Below are positions 25,123 to 33,029 of a stretch of DNA of 64,000 bases, piece by piece. A program made the translations under genes and the position numbers. The stretch lies in assembly GCA_965246805.1 (NCBI GenBank), contig CBDFFO010000009.1, forward strand, positions 62,001 to 126,000. Reading direction: 5' to 3'. The notes under the pieces are model-generated. The model had not been told where the DNA came from. It ran no database searches and saw nothing but the letters and a program-made list of their open reading frames with translations. The first letter of the stretch is position 1. The number at the start of each line of letters is the position of its first letter. Source of the DNA: Schlegelella_A sp965246805. GTDB lineage: Bacteria; Pseudomonadota; Gammaproteobacteria; Burkholderiales; Burkholderiaceae_C.

Positions 25123-25685
25123 GTCGAAATTCCCCTTGCCGTCAGAGCCTTGGCCAATGCGTGCACTGCCCGCGAACAGTGGGTTTTAACGCTTCCCTCG
25201 GAGCAACCCATGGAAGCGGCCGTCTCGGCGACATCGAGTTCCTCCCAGTAACGCAGCAGAAACGCTTCGCGTTGACGCGTGGGCAACTTGGCCACCTCAT
25301 CGTCGATCGTTTGCAGGATCTGAGCCCGCGAAAACGAGTCGGATGCACTTTCCGTCGCCGGCGAGGCACCGAGCGACGCAAGCGTTTCGAGGATGTCGAA
25401 GTCAGCGTCTTCGTTCTGGTTTTCAAAGTCCGAGAAGTTCTTTACAACCGCATTGCGGACCTTCTGGCGCCGGAACCAGTCCATCGTCGCATTCGACAAG
25501 ATGCGCTGGAACAGCAGCGGCAATTCGGCGATCGGTCGATCGGTGTAGCTTTGCGCCAACCGAATCATCGAATCCTGCACGATATCGAGCGCCGCATCTT
25601 CATTTCGAACGGCATATACCGCTCGTTTGAAAGCGCGCTTCTCGACGCTCTTCAGAAAGTCGGAAAGTTCTTTGTCAGAGGCCAA
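25119..25685 (-). CDS. ECF-like RNA polymerase sigma factor
   Basis: The protein has a sigma region 2 (DIVQDSMIRLAQSY, LLFQRILSNATMDWFRRQKV) and a region 4 helix-turn-helix (LPTRQREAFLLRYWEELDVAETAASMGCSEGSV, split here as LPTRQREAFLLRY and VAETAASMGCSEGSVKTH). A long acidic linker (NQNEDADFDILETL) lies between. I chose a TTG start at 25685, because related proteins begin close to ASDKELSDFLKSVE; an in-frame ATG at 25796 gives 37 more residues of doubtful coding quality. It heads a minus-strand run with DUF3619, DUF3106 and RDD genes. The 234 bases to divergent ilvB hold a 12-bp palindrome and a -10-like GATAAT. Confidence 0.85.
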   Translation of the reverse strand: MASDKELSDFLKSVEKRAFKRAVYAVRNEDAALDIVQDSMIRLAQSYTDRPIAELPLLFQRILSNATMDWFRRQKVRNAVVKNFSDFENQNEDADFDILETLASLGASPATESASDSFSRAQILQTIDDEVAKLPTRQREAFLLRYWEELDVAETAASMGCSEGSVKTHCSRAVHALAKALTARGIST

Positions 25686-25743
25686 GGGGAGGGGCGGTCT
25701 CGAGGTCGCGGCGATTATGTCATCGGGTTTTTCGAGGTTCTGG

Positions 25744-25755
25744 GCCCCGCGGGGC
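25744..25755. repeat. 12-bp GC palindrome between the sigma-factor gene and ilvB
   Basis: GCCCCGCGGGGC is a perfect palindrome lying 17 bases before a GATAAT element (25772-25777) that could be the -10 of an ilvB promoter. It occupies the place of the -35, so it might be an operator. No T-run follows on either strand, so a terminator is unlikely. Confidence 0.3.
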
Positions 25756-25919
25756 TGCCACGCGCCGATGCGATAATCTGGTTTTGCACAACACATGGAT
25801 CCGAAAGTTGGCGCCGCATCCCGGCGTCCGGTTTCCGATTTCACGCGTCGCACCGGTCTCACGAGGACCTGGCCAGACGCACCGATGGTTTTTCGTCAGA
25901 GAAAATCACAAAGGTCGAT

Positions 25920-27695
25920 ATGGAAACTTTTTTCTCCGACACCCGACGTGTCGTGACACCCGCTTCGCGTTCCGAACCGCCCGTCGAGCTCAACGGCTCC
26001 GAGATCTTGGTTCGCTGCTTGCAAGCAGAAGGGGTCAAGTTCCTATGGGGCTACCCCGGCGGCGCGGTGCTCTACATCTACGACGCCCTCTACAAGCAAG
26101 AGAGCATTCAACACGTGCTGGTGCGCCACGAGCAGGCGGCTGTGCACGCGGCCGATGGCTATGCAAGGGCGACCGGCGAGGTCGGCGTCGCATTGGTCAC
26201 CTCCGGACCTGGCGTGACCAACGCGATCACCGGAATCGCGACGGCCTACATGGACTCGACGCCGATGGTCATCGTGACCGGCCAGGTGCCGACGCCCGCG
26301 ATCGGCCTCGACGCGTTCCAGGAATGCGACACGGTCGGCATCACGAGGCCGATCGTGAAGCACAACTTCCTCGTGAAGGACGTGCGCGACCTGGCGATGA
26401 CGATGAAGAAGGCGTTTCACATCGCACGGACCGGCCGGCCCGGACCGGTGGTGGTCGATGTGCCGAAGGACGTGTCGAAGGCGATCGCGCCGTTCCACTA
26501 CCCGGCCACCATCGAGATGCGCTCGTACAACCCGGTCAAGCGCGGCCACGCCGGGCAAATCCGCAAGGCTGTGCAACTGCTGTTGAGCGCCAGGCGCCCG
26601 TACATCTACACCGGCGGCGGCGCGGTACTGGGAAACGCTTCGGGCGAGGTGAGAGCGCTGGTCGATCTGCTCGGCGTCCCCTGCACCAGCACGTTGATGG
26701 GTTTGGGCACCGTGGCCGCGAGCGACCAGCGCTTTCTCGGCATGCTCGGCATGCACGGCACCTACGAAGCCAACATGGCGATGCAGAACTGCGACGTGTT
26801 GCTGGCGGTCGGTGCTCGCTTCGACGACCGTGTGATCGGCAATCCGGCGCACTTCGCGTCGGTCGAGCGAAAGATTATCCACATCGACATCGACCCGTCG
26901 TCGATCTCCAAGCGCGTGCGGGTCGACATTCCGATCGTCGGCGACGTCAAGGATGTGCTGCAGGAGCTCACGGTGCAGCTGCGCGATGCGCAGACGCGCA
27001 TCGATGCAAGCGCGCTGGCGGCCTGGTGGTCGCAGGTTGATGTCTGGCGCGCGCGTCAATGCCTGAAGTACGCGATGAGCGACGAGTTCATCAAGCCGCA
27101 GCACGTGATCGAGACGCTTTGCAGGCTCACCAAGGACAGTGACGCGTACATCACGTCAGACGTGGGCCAGCACCAGATGTGGGCCGCGCAGTACTACCGC
27201 TTCGAGGAGCCGCGCCGCTGGATCAACTCCGGTGGCCTCGGCACGATGGGCGTGGGCTTGCCCTACGCGATGGGCATCAAGCTCGCGAAGCCGGATTCCG
27301 ACGTGTTCTGCGTCACCGGTGAAGGCTCGATCCAGATGTGCATCCAGGAACTGTCCACCTGCCTGCAGTACAACACCGCCGTAAAGGTGGTATCGCTCAA
27401 CAACCGCTACCTTGGCATGGTGCGACAGTGGCAGCAGATCGACTACGGCGGGCGCTACTCACACAGCTACATGGAAGCCCTGCCCGATTTCGTCAAGCTG
27501 GCTGAAGCGTATGGCCACGTGGGCATTCGCGTCGACAAGCCGGCCGATGTGGAGCCAGCGCTGCGCGAAGCGATCCGCCTGAAGGACCGCACGGTGTTTC
27601 TCGACGTGCGCACCGACCAGACCGAGAACGTCTGGCCGATGGTTCAGGCCGGCAAAGGCATCTCCGAGATGCTGCTCGGCTCGGAAGACCTCTGA
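25920..27695 (+). CDS. ilvB: Acetolactate synthase large (catalytic) subunit
   Basis: This 591-residue TPP enzyme condenses pyruvate with pyruvate or 2-oxobutyrate, the first common step to valine, leucine and isoleucine. It has the catalytic glutamate Glu71 in VRHEQAAVHAADGYAR, the FAD/central domain around YIYTGGGAVLGN and the TPP motif GEGSIQM...NN. The frame is open far upstream as an antisense artefact of the sigma/DUF genes. The ATG at 25920 has AAAGG five bases before it and matches the family start. The regulatory subunit follows after ten bases and ilvC follows that, so this is the ilvB-ilvH-ilvC operon. I see no branched-chain-residue leader peptide in the 234 bases upstream. Confidence 0.95.
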   Translation: METFFSDTRRVVTPASRSEPPVELNGSEILVRCLQAEGVKFLWGYPGGAVLYIYDALYKQESIQHVLVRHEQAAVHAADGYARATGEVGVALVTSGPGVTNAITGIATAYMDSTPMVIVTGQVPTPAIGLDAFQECDTVGITRPIVKHNFLVKDVRDLAMTMKKAFHIARTGRPGPVVVDVPKDVSKAIAPFHYPATIEMRSYNPVKRGHAGQIRKAVQLLLSARRPYIYTGGGAVLGNASGEVRALVDLLGVPCTSTLMGLGTVAASDQRFLGMLGMHGTYEANMAMQNCDVLLAVGARFDDRVIGNPAHFASVERKIIHIDIDPSSISKRVRVDIPIVGDVKDVLQELTVQLRDAQTRIDASALAAWWSQVDVWRARQCLKYAMSDEFIKPQHVIETLCRLTKDSDAYITSDVGQHQMWAAQYYRFEEPRRWINSGGLGTMGVGLPYAMGIKLAKPDSDVFCVTGEGSIQMCIQELSTCLQYNTAVKVVSLNNRYLGMVRQWQQIDYGGRYSHSYMEALPDFVKLAEAYGHVGIRVDKPADVEPALREAIRLKDRTVFLDVRTDQTENVWPMVQAGKGISEMLLGSEDL

Positions 27696-27705
27696 GGCGG
27701 CGCGC

Positions 27706-28197
27706 ATGAAACACATCATCGCGGTGTTGATAGAGAACGAGGCGGGTGCGCTGTCGAGGGTGGTTGGGCTGTTCTCGGCACGCGGGTACAACATCGAGAC
27801 GCTCACCGTCGCGCCGACCGAAGACGCTTCGCTGTCGCGCATGACCATCGTCACGACCGGTTCCGACGAAGTTATCGAGCAGATCACCAAGCACCTGAAC
27901 CGGTTGATCGAAGTGGTGAAAGTGGTCGACCTCACCGAGGCGGCCTACACCGAGCGCGAATTGATGCTCATCAAGGTGCGCGCCGTCGGCAAGGAGCGCG
28001 ACGAGATGATGCGAATGGCGGAGATCTTTCGCGGTCGCATCATCGATGTGACCGAGAAGAGCTACACCGTCGAGCTCACCGGCGATGCCGGCAAGCTCGA
28101 CGCGTTCCTCGAAGCCATCGACCGCAGCGCGATCCTCGAGACCGTGCGCACCGGCACCAGCGGCATCGGTCGGGGCGAACGCATCCTGCGCATCTAG
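27706..28197 (+). CDS. ilvH: Acetolactate synthase small (regulatory) subunit
   Basis: This 163-residue protein has an N-terminal ACT domain (IIAVLIENEAGALSRVVGLFSARGYNIETLTV) and a C-terminal ACT-like domain. This is the usual IlvH/IlvN layout for valine feedback inhibition and activation of IlvB; the motif is quoted here only in part, at residues 3-18 and 19-32. Its gene starts ten bases after ilvB with ilvC following at 67 bases, consistent with one transcript. Length is standard for the family. Confidence 0.94.
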   Translation: MKHIIAVLIENEAGALSRVVGLFSARGYNIETLTVAPTEDASLSRMTIVTTGSDEVIEQITKHLNRLIEVVKVVDLTEAAYTERELMLIKVRAVGKERDEMMRMAEIFRGRIIDVTEKSYTVELTGDAGKLDAFLEAIDRSAILETVRTGTSGIGRGERILRI

Positions 28198-28264
28198 CCG
28201 TTTCGGCCTCTTTCATTTCGCGCTTTGGTGGCGCGCAGCAACGGTTGAACAACAGGGAAAAACG

Positions 28265-29281
28265 ATGAAGGTTTACTACGACAAAGACGCTGACCTGAGT
28301 CTCGTAAAGGGCAAGAACGTCACGATCGTCGGCTACGGCTCGCAGGGCCATGCGCACGCTCAAAACCTCGCTGACAGCGGCGTCAAGGTGACGGTGGGGT
28401 TGCGCAAGGGCGGCGCCTCGTGGAACAAGGTCGAGCAAGCCGGGCTCAAGGTGGCCGAAGTGGCCGAGGCGGTGCGCAGCGCCGACATCGTGATGCTGCT
28501 GCTGCCCGACGAGCAGATCGCAGCCGTCTACAAGAACGACGTCGAGCCGAATATCAAGCAGGGCGCGTCGCTCGCTTTCGCGCACGGCTTCAACGTGCAC
28601 TACGGCCAGGTCGTGCCTCGCGCCGACCTCGACGTGTGGATGGTGGCGCCGAAAGCGCCTGGCCACACGGTGCGTTCCACGTACACGCAAGGTGGCGGCG
28701 TGCCGCACCTGATCGCGGTGCATGCCGACAAGTCGGGCAAGGCTCGCGACCTCGCGCTCAGCTACGCTGCGGCCAATGGCGGCGGCAAGGCCGGCGTCAT
28801 CGAGACCAACTTTCGCGAAGAGACCGAAACCGATCTCTTCGGGGAGCAGGCGGTGCTTTGCGGCGGCGCGGTCGAGCTCATCAAGGCCGGGTTCGAGACC
28901 CTGACCGAGGCGGGCTACGCGCCGGAGATGGCGTACTTCGAGTGCCTGCACGAGCTGAAGCTCATCGTCGACCTGATCTACGAGGGCGGCATCGCCAACA
29001 TGAACTACTCGATCTCGAACAACGCCGAGTACGGCGAGTACGTGACCGGGCCGAAGATCGTGACCGACGAGACCAAGAAGGCGATGAAGCAGGCGCTCAG
29101 GGACATCCAGACCGGCGAGTACGCGAAGAACTTCATCATCGAGAACCGCGCGGGCGCGCCGACCTTGCTGTCGCGTCGCCGCCTCACGGCCGAGCATCCC
29201 ATCGAGGTCGTCGGCGAGCAGCTGCGCGCGATGATGCCTTGGATCCGCAAGAACCGGCTCGTCGACCCGTCGAAGAACTGA
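28265..29281 (+). CDS. ilvC: Ketol-acid reductoisomerase (NADP+), class I
   Basis: This 338-residue short-form enzyme converts acetolactate or acetohydroxybutyrate to the dihydroxy acids. The NADPH motif GYGSQGHAHAQNL is near residues 24-36. The metal site is represented by ETDLFGEQAVLCGG and the C-terminal helices by ECLHELKLIVDLIYEGG. The ATG at 28265 is preceded by AGGGAAAAACG; the frame is open upstream into ilvH but the family begins MKVYYDKDADLS. It completes the ilvB-ilvH-ilvC set; pssA begins 16 bases downstream. Confidence 0.95.
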   Translation: MKVYYDKDADLSLVKGKNVTIVGYGSQGHAHAQNLADSGVKVTVGLRKGGASWNKVEQAGLKVAEVAEAVRSADIVMLLLPDEQIAAVYKNDVEPNIKQGASLAFAHGFNVHYGQVVPRADLDVWMVAPKAPGHTVRSTYTQGGGVPHLIAVHADKSGKARDLALSYAAANGGGKAGVIETNFREETETDLFGEQAVLCGGAVELIKAGFETLTEAGYAPEMAYFECLHELKLIVDLIYEGGIANMNYSISNNAEYGEYVTGPKIVTDETKKAMKQALRDIQTGEYAKNFIIENRAGAPTLLSRRRLTAEHPIEVVGEQLRAMMPWIRKNRLVDPSKN

Positions 29282-29297
29282 GCTCCGCCGATTCCCC

Positions 29298-30143
29298 TTG
29301 AACGCGAGAGCGGGCGCCGTGCTGGCCGAGGACTCCCACGCCCACGACGACCTGGATCCACCGTTGCGGCGTCGTCGCAAGGGCATCTATATCCTGCCGA
29401 ACCTTTTCACGTTGGGTGCGCTTTTCGGAGGCTTCTATGCGGTGGTGATGGCGATGAACGGGCGCTTCGAGCAATCGGCGTATGGCGTGTTCTGCGCCAT
29501 GGTGCTCGACAGTCTTGACGGCCGCATCGCCCGCATGACCAACACCCAGAGCACGTTCGGCGAGCAAATGGACAGCCTCTCCGACATGGTGTCGTTCGGC
29601 GCCGCGCCCGCGCTCATCGCATACGAGTGGTCGCTGAAGGGCCTGGGCAAGGCGGGTTGGATCGCGGCTTTCGTCTACTGTTCGTGCGCTGCGCTGCGAC
29701 TCGCGCGCTTCAACACCAATCTCGGTGTCGTTGATAAGCGCTTTTTCCAGGGCTTGCCGAGTCCGGCCGCCGCGGCGCTCGTGATGGGCTTCATATGGTT
29801 GATGGACAACCAGGGCTTTCGCGGCGCTCTCGCAGGTCCGTGGCTCGAATGGCTGACGTTCTGCATCACGCTCTTCGCCGGTCTCACCATGGTCACAAAC
29901 GTGCCCTTCTACAGCTTCAAGGACATCGGGAAGAAGCGCTCGGTGCCCTTCGTGGTGATCGTTGCCATCGCGCTCGGGATCGCGATGATCAGCATCCATG
30001 TGCCAGGCTTTCTCTTCGGGCTGTTCACGGCCTACAGCCTTTCCGGCTATGCCGTCTACGTGTGGCGGCGTGCGAAGGGAAGACCGGTAAGCGTAATCGC
30101 GACCTCGACCGACGAGCCCGACGAGCAGGGCCTGCATCGTTGA
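29298..30143 (+). CDS. pssA: CDP-diacylglycerol--serine O-phosphatidyltransferase
   Basis: This 281-residue membrane enzyme makes phosphatidylserine from CDP-diacylglycerol and serine, the route to phosphatidylethanolamine. It has the CDP-alcohol phosphatidyltransferase motif: DGRIARM, then G eight residues on, then MDSLSD with its two aspartates. About six hydrophobic segments follow. The annotated start is TTG; a GTG at 29319 is an alternative, and the conserved part begins at RRRRKGIYILPN. It lies 16 bases after ilvC, and the -35 of the leuA promoter overlaps its stop codon. Confidence 0.9.
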   Translation: MNARAGAVLAEDSHAHDDLDPPLRRRRKGIYILPNLFTLGALFGGFYAVVMAMNGRFEQSAYGVFCAMVLDSLDGRIARMTNTQSTFGEQMDSLSDMVSFGAAPALIAYEWSLKGLGKAGWIAAFVYCSCAALRLARFNTNLGVVDKRFFQGLPSPAAAALVMGFIWLMDNQGFRGALAGPWLEWLTFCITLFAGLTMVTNVPFYSFKDIGKKRSVPFVVIVAIALGIAMISIHVPGFLFGLFTAYSLSGYAVYVWRRAKGRPVSVIATSTDEPDEQGLHR

Positions 30144-30167
30144 GACCGAGGGCCTGCGTGCTATATT
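30140..30167 (+). promoter_or_regulatory. Sigma-70-type promoter of leuA
   Basis: TTGAGA (30140-30145) and TATATT (30162-30167) are separated by 16 bases. The -35 overlaps the pssA stop codon. The expected start of transcription, at about 30173-30175, lies only two to four bases before the ATG of the leucine leader peptide, so the leader mRNA would be almost leaderless. Confidence 0.6.
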
Positions 30168-30176
30168 GATTTCGCC

Positions 30177-30233
30177 ATGCGCCGTGCCAGCCCCTTTCTT
30201 CTTCTCATCCTCCCGCCCCGACGGGTTCGCTGA
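30177..30233 (+). CDS. Leucine leader peptide of the leuA attenuator, 18 residues
   Basis: The ORF encodes MRRASPFLLLILPPRRVR, with four leucines and one isoleucine in five consecutive codons (CTT CTT CTC ATC CTC, 30198-30212). It is followed 27 bases later by an intrinsic terminator and then leuA. This is the layout of a ribosome-mediated transcription attenuator: stalling at leucine codons when charged tRNA-Leu is scarce would prevent terminator formation. No ribosome binding site is seen and the predicted transcript begins just before the ATG, so it may be translated as a leaderless message. Confidence 0.7.
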   Translation: MRRASPFLLLILPPRRVR

Positions 30234-30260
30234 ACGACCGCATCCAAACGCATTCGTTAC

Positions 30261-30297
30261 CGGCCCGCCTGCATACCGCAGCGGGCCGTTTTGCTTT
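30261..30297 (+). terminator. Attenuator terminator upstream of leuA
   Basis: CGGCCCG and CGGGCCG pair, with CTGC/GCAG extending the stem past one bulged base and ATACC as the loop (30261-30288). TTTTGCTTT follows. It lies between the leucine leader peptide and leuA, inside the 167-base leader, which makes it the likely attenuator. A competing antiterminator could involve GCGGG/CCCG segments after the leucine codons, but I could not settle it by eye. Confidence 0.75.
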
Positions 30298-30310
30298 CCG
30301 GAGACCTTTG

Positions 30311-31852
30311 ATGGCCGACAAGCTGATCATTTTCGACACCACGTTGCGCGACGGCGAACAGTCGCCCGGCGCCTCGATGACCAAGGACGAGAAACTTCGG
30401 ATCGCACGCCAGCTCGAGCGCCTTCGGGTCGATGTGATCGAAGCCGGCTTCGCCGCCTCGTCGAACGGCGACTTCGAGGCCGTGAGGGCGATCGCGCAGG
30501 CGATTCGGGGCAGCACGGTGTGTTCTCTCGCGCGTGCCAACGACCGCGATGTGTCGCGTGCCGCCGAGGCCCTGCGGGGGGGCGAGTCGACGCGCATTCA
30601 CCTCTTCCTGGCGACCAGCGCGTTGCACATGGAGAAGAAGCTGCGCATGACGCCCGACCAGGTTTTTGAGCAGGCGCGGCTTTCGGTGCGCTTCGCCCGC
30701 AGCCTGGCCGCCGACGTCGAATTCTCGCCTGAAGATGGTTATCGCTCCGACCCCGACTTCCTTTGTCGCGTCCTCGAAGCGACGATCGCCGAGGGCGCGA
30801 CCACGATCAACATCCCCGACACCGTCGGATATGCCGTGCCCGATCTCTACGGGCATTTCATCCGCAACCTTCGCGAACGCATACCGAATTCCGACAAGGC
30901 GATCTGGTCGGTGCACTGCCACAACGACCTCGGCATGGCGGTGGCGAACTCGCTCGCCGGCGTGATGATCGGCGGCGCGCGTCAGATCGAGTGCACCATC
31001 AACGGCCTCGGCGAGCGCGCGGGAAACTGTTCGCTGGAAGAGGTGGTGATGGCCGTGAAGACACGCCGGGATCATTTCAAGCTCGACGTGGGTATCGACG
31101 CGTCGCAGATCGTGCCGGCCTCCCGGCTCGTGTCGCAGACCACCGGTTTTGTGGTCCAGCCGAACAAGGCGGTGGTCGGTGCGAACGCGTTCGCACACGC
31201 GTCGGGCATCCATCAGGACGGCGTGCTGAAAGCGCGCGACACGTACGAGATCATGCGTGCCGAAGACGTCGGCTGGAGCACCAACCGCATCGTGCTCGGC
31301 AAACTGTCGGGCCGCAACGCGTTCAAGCAGCGCTTGACGGAGCTGGGTATCGCACTCGAATCGGAAGCAGACATCAATTCCGCGTTTGCGCGTTTCAAGG
31401 AGCTCGCCGATCGCAAGAGCGAGATCTTCGACGAGGACATCATCTCGGTGGTGATGGACGAGTCGGTGCAGGCCGAGCACGAGCACTACCGGTTCATTTC
31501 GCTCGCGCAGCACTCCGGGACGGGCGGCTCGCCACACGCCAGCGTCGCATTCGCCGAGGGCGAAACGGAGTATCGCGTGGAGAGCGATGGCAACGGCCCT
31601 GTCGATGCGAGCCTGAAGGCGATCGAGTCGAAGGTGAAGAGTGGCGCCGAAATGCTGCTCTATTCGGTGAATGCCATCACGTCGGGCAGCACAGAATCGC
31701 AAGGCGAGGTGACCGTGCGTTTGCAGCACGGCGGGCGCGTGGTGAACGGGGTTGGCGCCGACCCGGATATCGTGGTGGCGTCTGCGAAGGCCTATCTCGC
31801 CGCGTTGAACAAGCTGCACAGCAAGATCGAACGGGTGGCGGCGCAAGGCTGA
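30311..31852 (+). CDS. leuA: 2-isopropylmalate synthase
   Basis: This 513-residue enzyme condenses acetyl-CoA with 2-oxoisovalerate, the committed step of leucine synthesis. The HMGL-type TIM barrel starts FDTTLRDGEQSPG, carries HCHNDLGMA and GLGERAGNCSLEE, and the C-terminal LeuA regulatory domain (about 390-510) includes the SGSTESQGEV-type allosteric loop for leucine feedback. The ATG at 30311 has GGAG upstream. It is preceded by its own promoter, leader peptide and attenuator, so it is regulated apart from ilvBHC and pssA, although read-through is possible. Confidence 0.95.
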   Translation: MADKLIIFDTTLRDGEQSPGASMTKDEKLRIARQLERLRVDVIEAGFAASSNGDFEAVRAIAQAIRGSTVCSLARANDRDVSRAAEALRGGESTRIHLFLATSALHMEKKLRMTPDQVFEQARLSVRFARSLAADVEFSPEDGYRSDPDFLCRVLEATIAEGATTINIPDTVGYAVPDLYGHFIRNLRERIPNSDKAIWSVHCHNDLGMAVANSLAGVMIGGARQIECTINGLGERAGNCSLEEVVMAVKTRRDHFKLDVGIDASQIVPASRLVSQTTGFVVQPNKAVVGANAFAHASGIHQDGVLKARDTYEIMRAEDVGWSTNRIVLGKLSGRNAFKQRLTELGIALESEADINSAFARFKELADRKSEIFDEDIISVVMDESVQAEHEHYRFISLAQHSGTGGSPHASVAFAEGETEYRVESDGNGPVDASLKAIESKVKSGAEMLLYSVNAITSGSTESQGEVTVRLQHGGRVVNGVGADPDIVVASAKAYLAALNKLHSKIERVAAQG

Positions 31853-31973
31853 GGGCGCGCGAAGTGTTACGAAGTCACATCAGCTGACGCTTGAAAAACA
31901 AGTTATAAGTTTTTGATCTTGCTGATATTTATCAACTCGCATACATTCCCGCCAGTCGTTTGAAGGAGTCCGT

Positions 31974-33029
31974 GTGGTTCTGATGCCAAAGCGTGCTTCC
32001 GCGGTCTTGATCGCGACCTCGGCCTTCGCCATCTGGACTGCCCCTGCGCAAGCAGACGTTCAGCGCAGATCGACGACGAAACACAAGAGCAGTGCCGCGG
32101 CCAAGGCCGGCGCAAGCGTCGGTGCTCGCCCGGTGGCGGTCCTCAAGGGCAAACTTGCCGTCGGCAAGAAGGTGGTCGCCGCTCGTGTGGAGCCACAGTC
32201 GTACGGCCAGATCGCCGGGCTCCACAACATCGCCGACACCCTTGCGCTGAAGTCGGGCGTCGCGCTGGTGATGGATCAGGAGACCAACGAGGTGCTCTTC
32301 AGTAAGAACTCACAGGCGGTGCTGCCGATTGCGTCGCTCACCAAGCTGATGACCGCGCTTGTCGTGACCGAAGCGAATCTGCCCCTCACCGACATGCTGT
32401 TGGTGACCGACGACGACGTCGACAACGAGAAATTCAGTCACTCGCGCCTGAAGGTCGGCACGACGCTCAGCCGGGAAGAGATGCTTCATCTCGCGCTGAT
32501 GTCGTCCGAGAACCGGGCCGCGCATGCGCTCGGCCGCACTTTCCCGGGTGGGCTGGATGTGTTCGTGGCGTCGATGAACCGCAAGGCGCAGGCGCTCGGC
32601 ATGAGAGACACTCGATATGTGGAGCCGACAGGGCTCTCGAGCCGCAACCAGTCCAGCGCGCACGATCTCGCGATTCTCGTCAAGGCCGCGCATGAACACC
32701 AGATCATTCGCGAACTCTCGACATCGCTCGAGTACCAGGTGGAAGTGGCGAACCGCCCGGTCCAGTTCCGCAACACCAATGGCCTGATGCGCAGCCCGGC
32801 ATGGGAGATCGGCCTGCAAAAGACCGGCTACATCTCGGAAGCGGGCCGCTGCCTCGTGATGCAGGCCAAGCTTGCCGGACGTTCACTGATCATGGTGTTC
32901 CTCGACTCTGCCGGCAAGTACTCGCGCATCGGCGACGCCGAGCGGGTGCGTCGCTGGGTCACCGACAGGGCCGCCTCATTGCCGCTGGTGCCGGCGGTGC
33001 TGCAAAGCACCCCGAAGGCCGCGGGTTAG
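31974..33029 (+). CDS. pbpG: D-alanyl-D-alanine endopeptidase, PBP7/8 (PbpG) type
   Basis: This 351-residue periplasmic penicillin-binding protein has a signal peptide (ending near APAQA), a Lys/Ala-rich linker (35-70) and the peptidase S11 domain with SLTK at 121-124, SEN at 178-180 and KTG near 278. It would cleave peptidoglycan cross-links. The GTG at 31974 has AAGGAG five bases upstream and is preferred over an ATG three codons later. The upstream 120 bases are AT-rich and contain TTGCTG-N17-TACATT (about 31919-31947), a possible promoter. Its stop codon is nested with that of convergent hpnE (TTAG at 33026-33029). Confidence 0.9.
   Translation: MVLMPKRASAVLIATSAFAIWTAPAQADVQRRSTTKHKSSAAAKAGASVGARPVAVLKGKLAVGKKVVAARVEPQSYGQIAGLHNIADTLALKSGVALVMDQETNEVLFSKNSQAVLPIASLTKLMTALVVTEANLPLTDMLLVTDDDVDNEKFSHSRLKVGTTLSREEMLHLALMSSENRAAHALGRTFPGGLDVFVASMNRKAQALGMRDTRYVEPTGLSSRNQSSAHDLAILVKAAHEHQIIRELSTSLEYQVEVANRPVQFRNTNGLMRSPAWEIGLQKTGYISEAGRCLVMQAKLAGRSLIMVFLDSAGKYSRIGDAERVRRWVTDRAASLPLVPAVLQSTPKAAG

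Noticed and set aside
24291..25919. 543-codon in-frame extension of ilvB
   Set aside because: It runs antisense through the DUF3106, DUF3619 and sigma genes; acetolactate synthase begins at the ATG at 25920 with a ribosome binding site.
25686..25919. Branched-chain leader peptide (attenuator) before ilvB
   Set aside because: No short ORF rich in Ile, Leu or Val and no terminator with a T-run were found in this gap.
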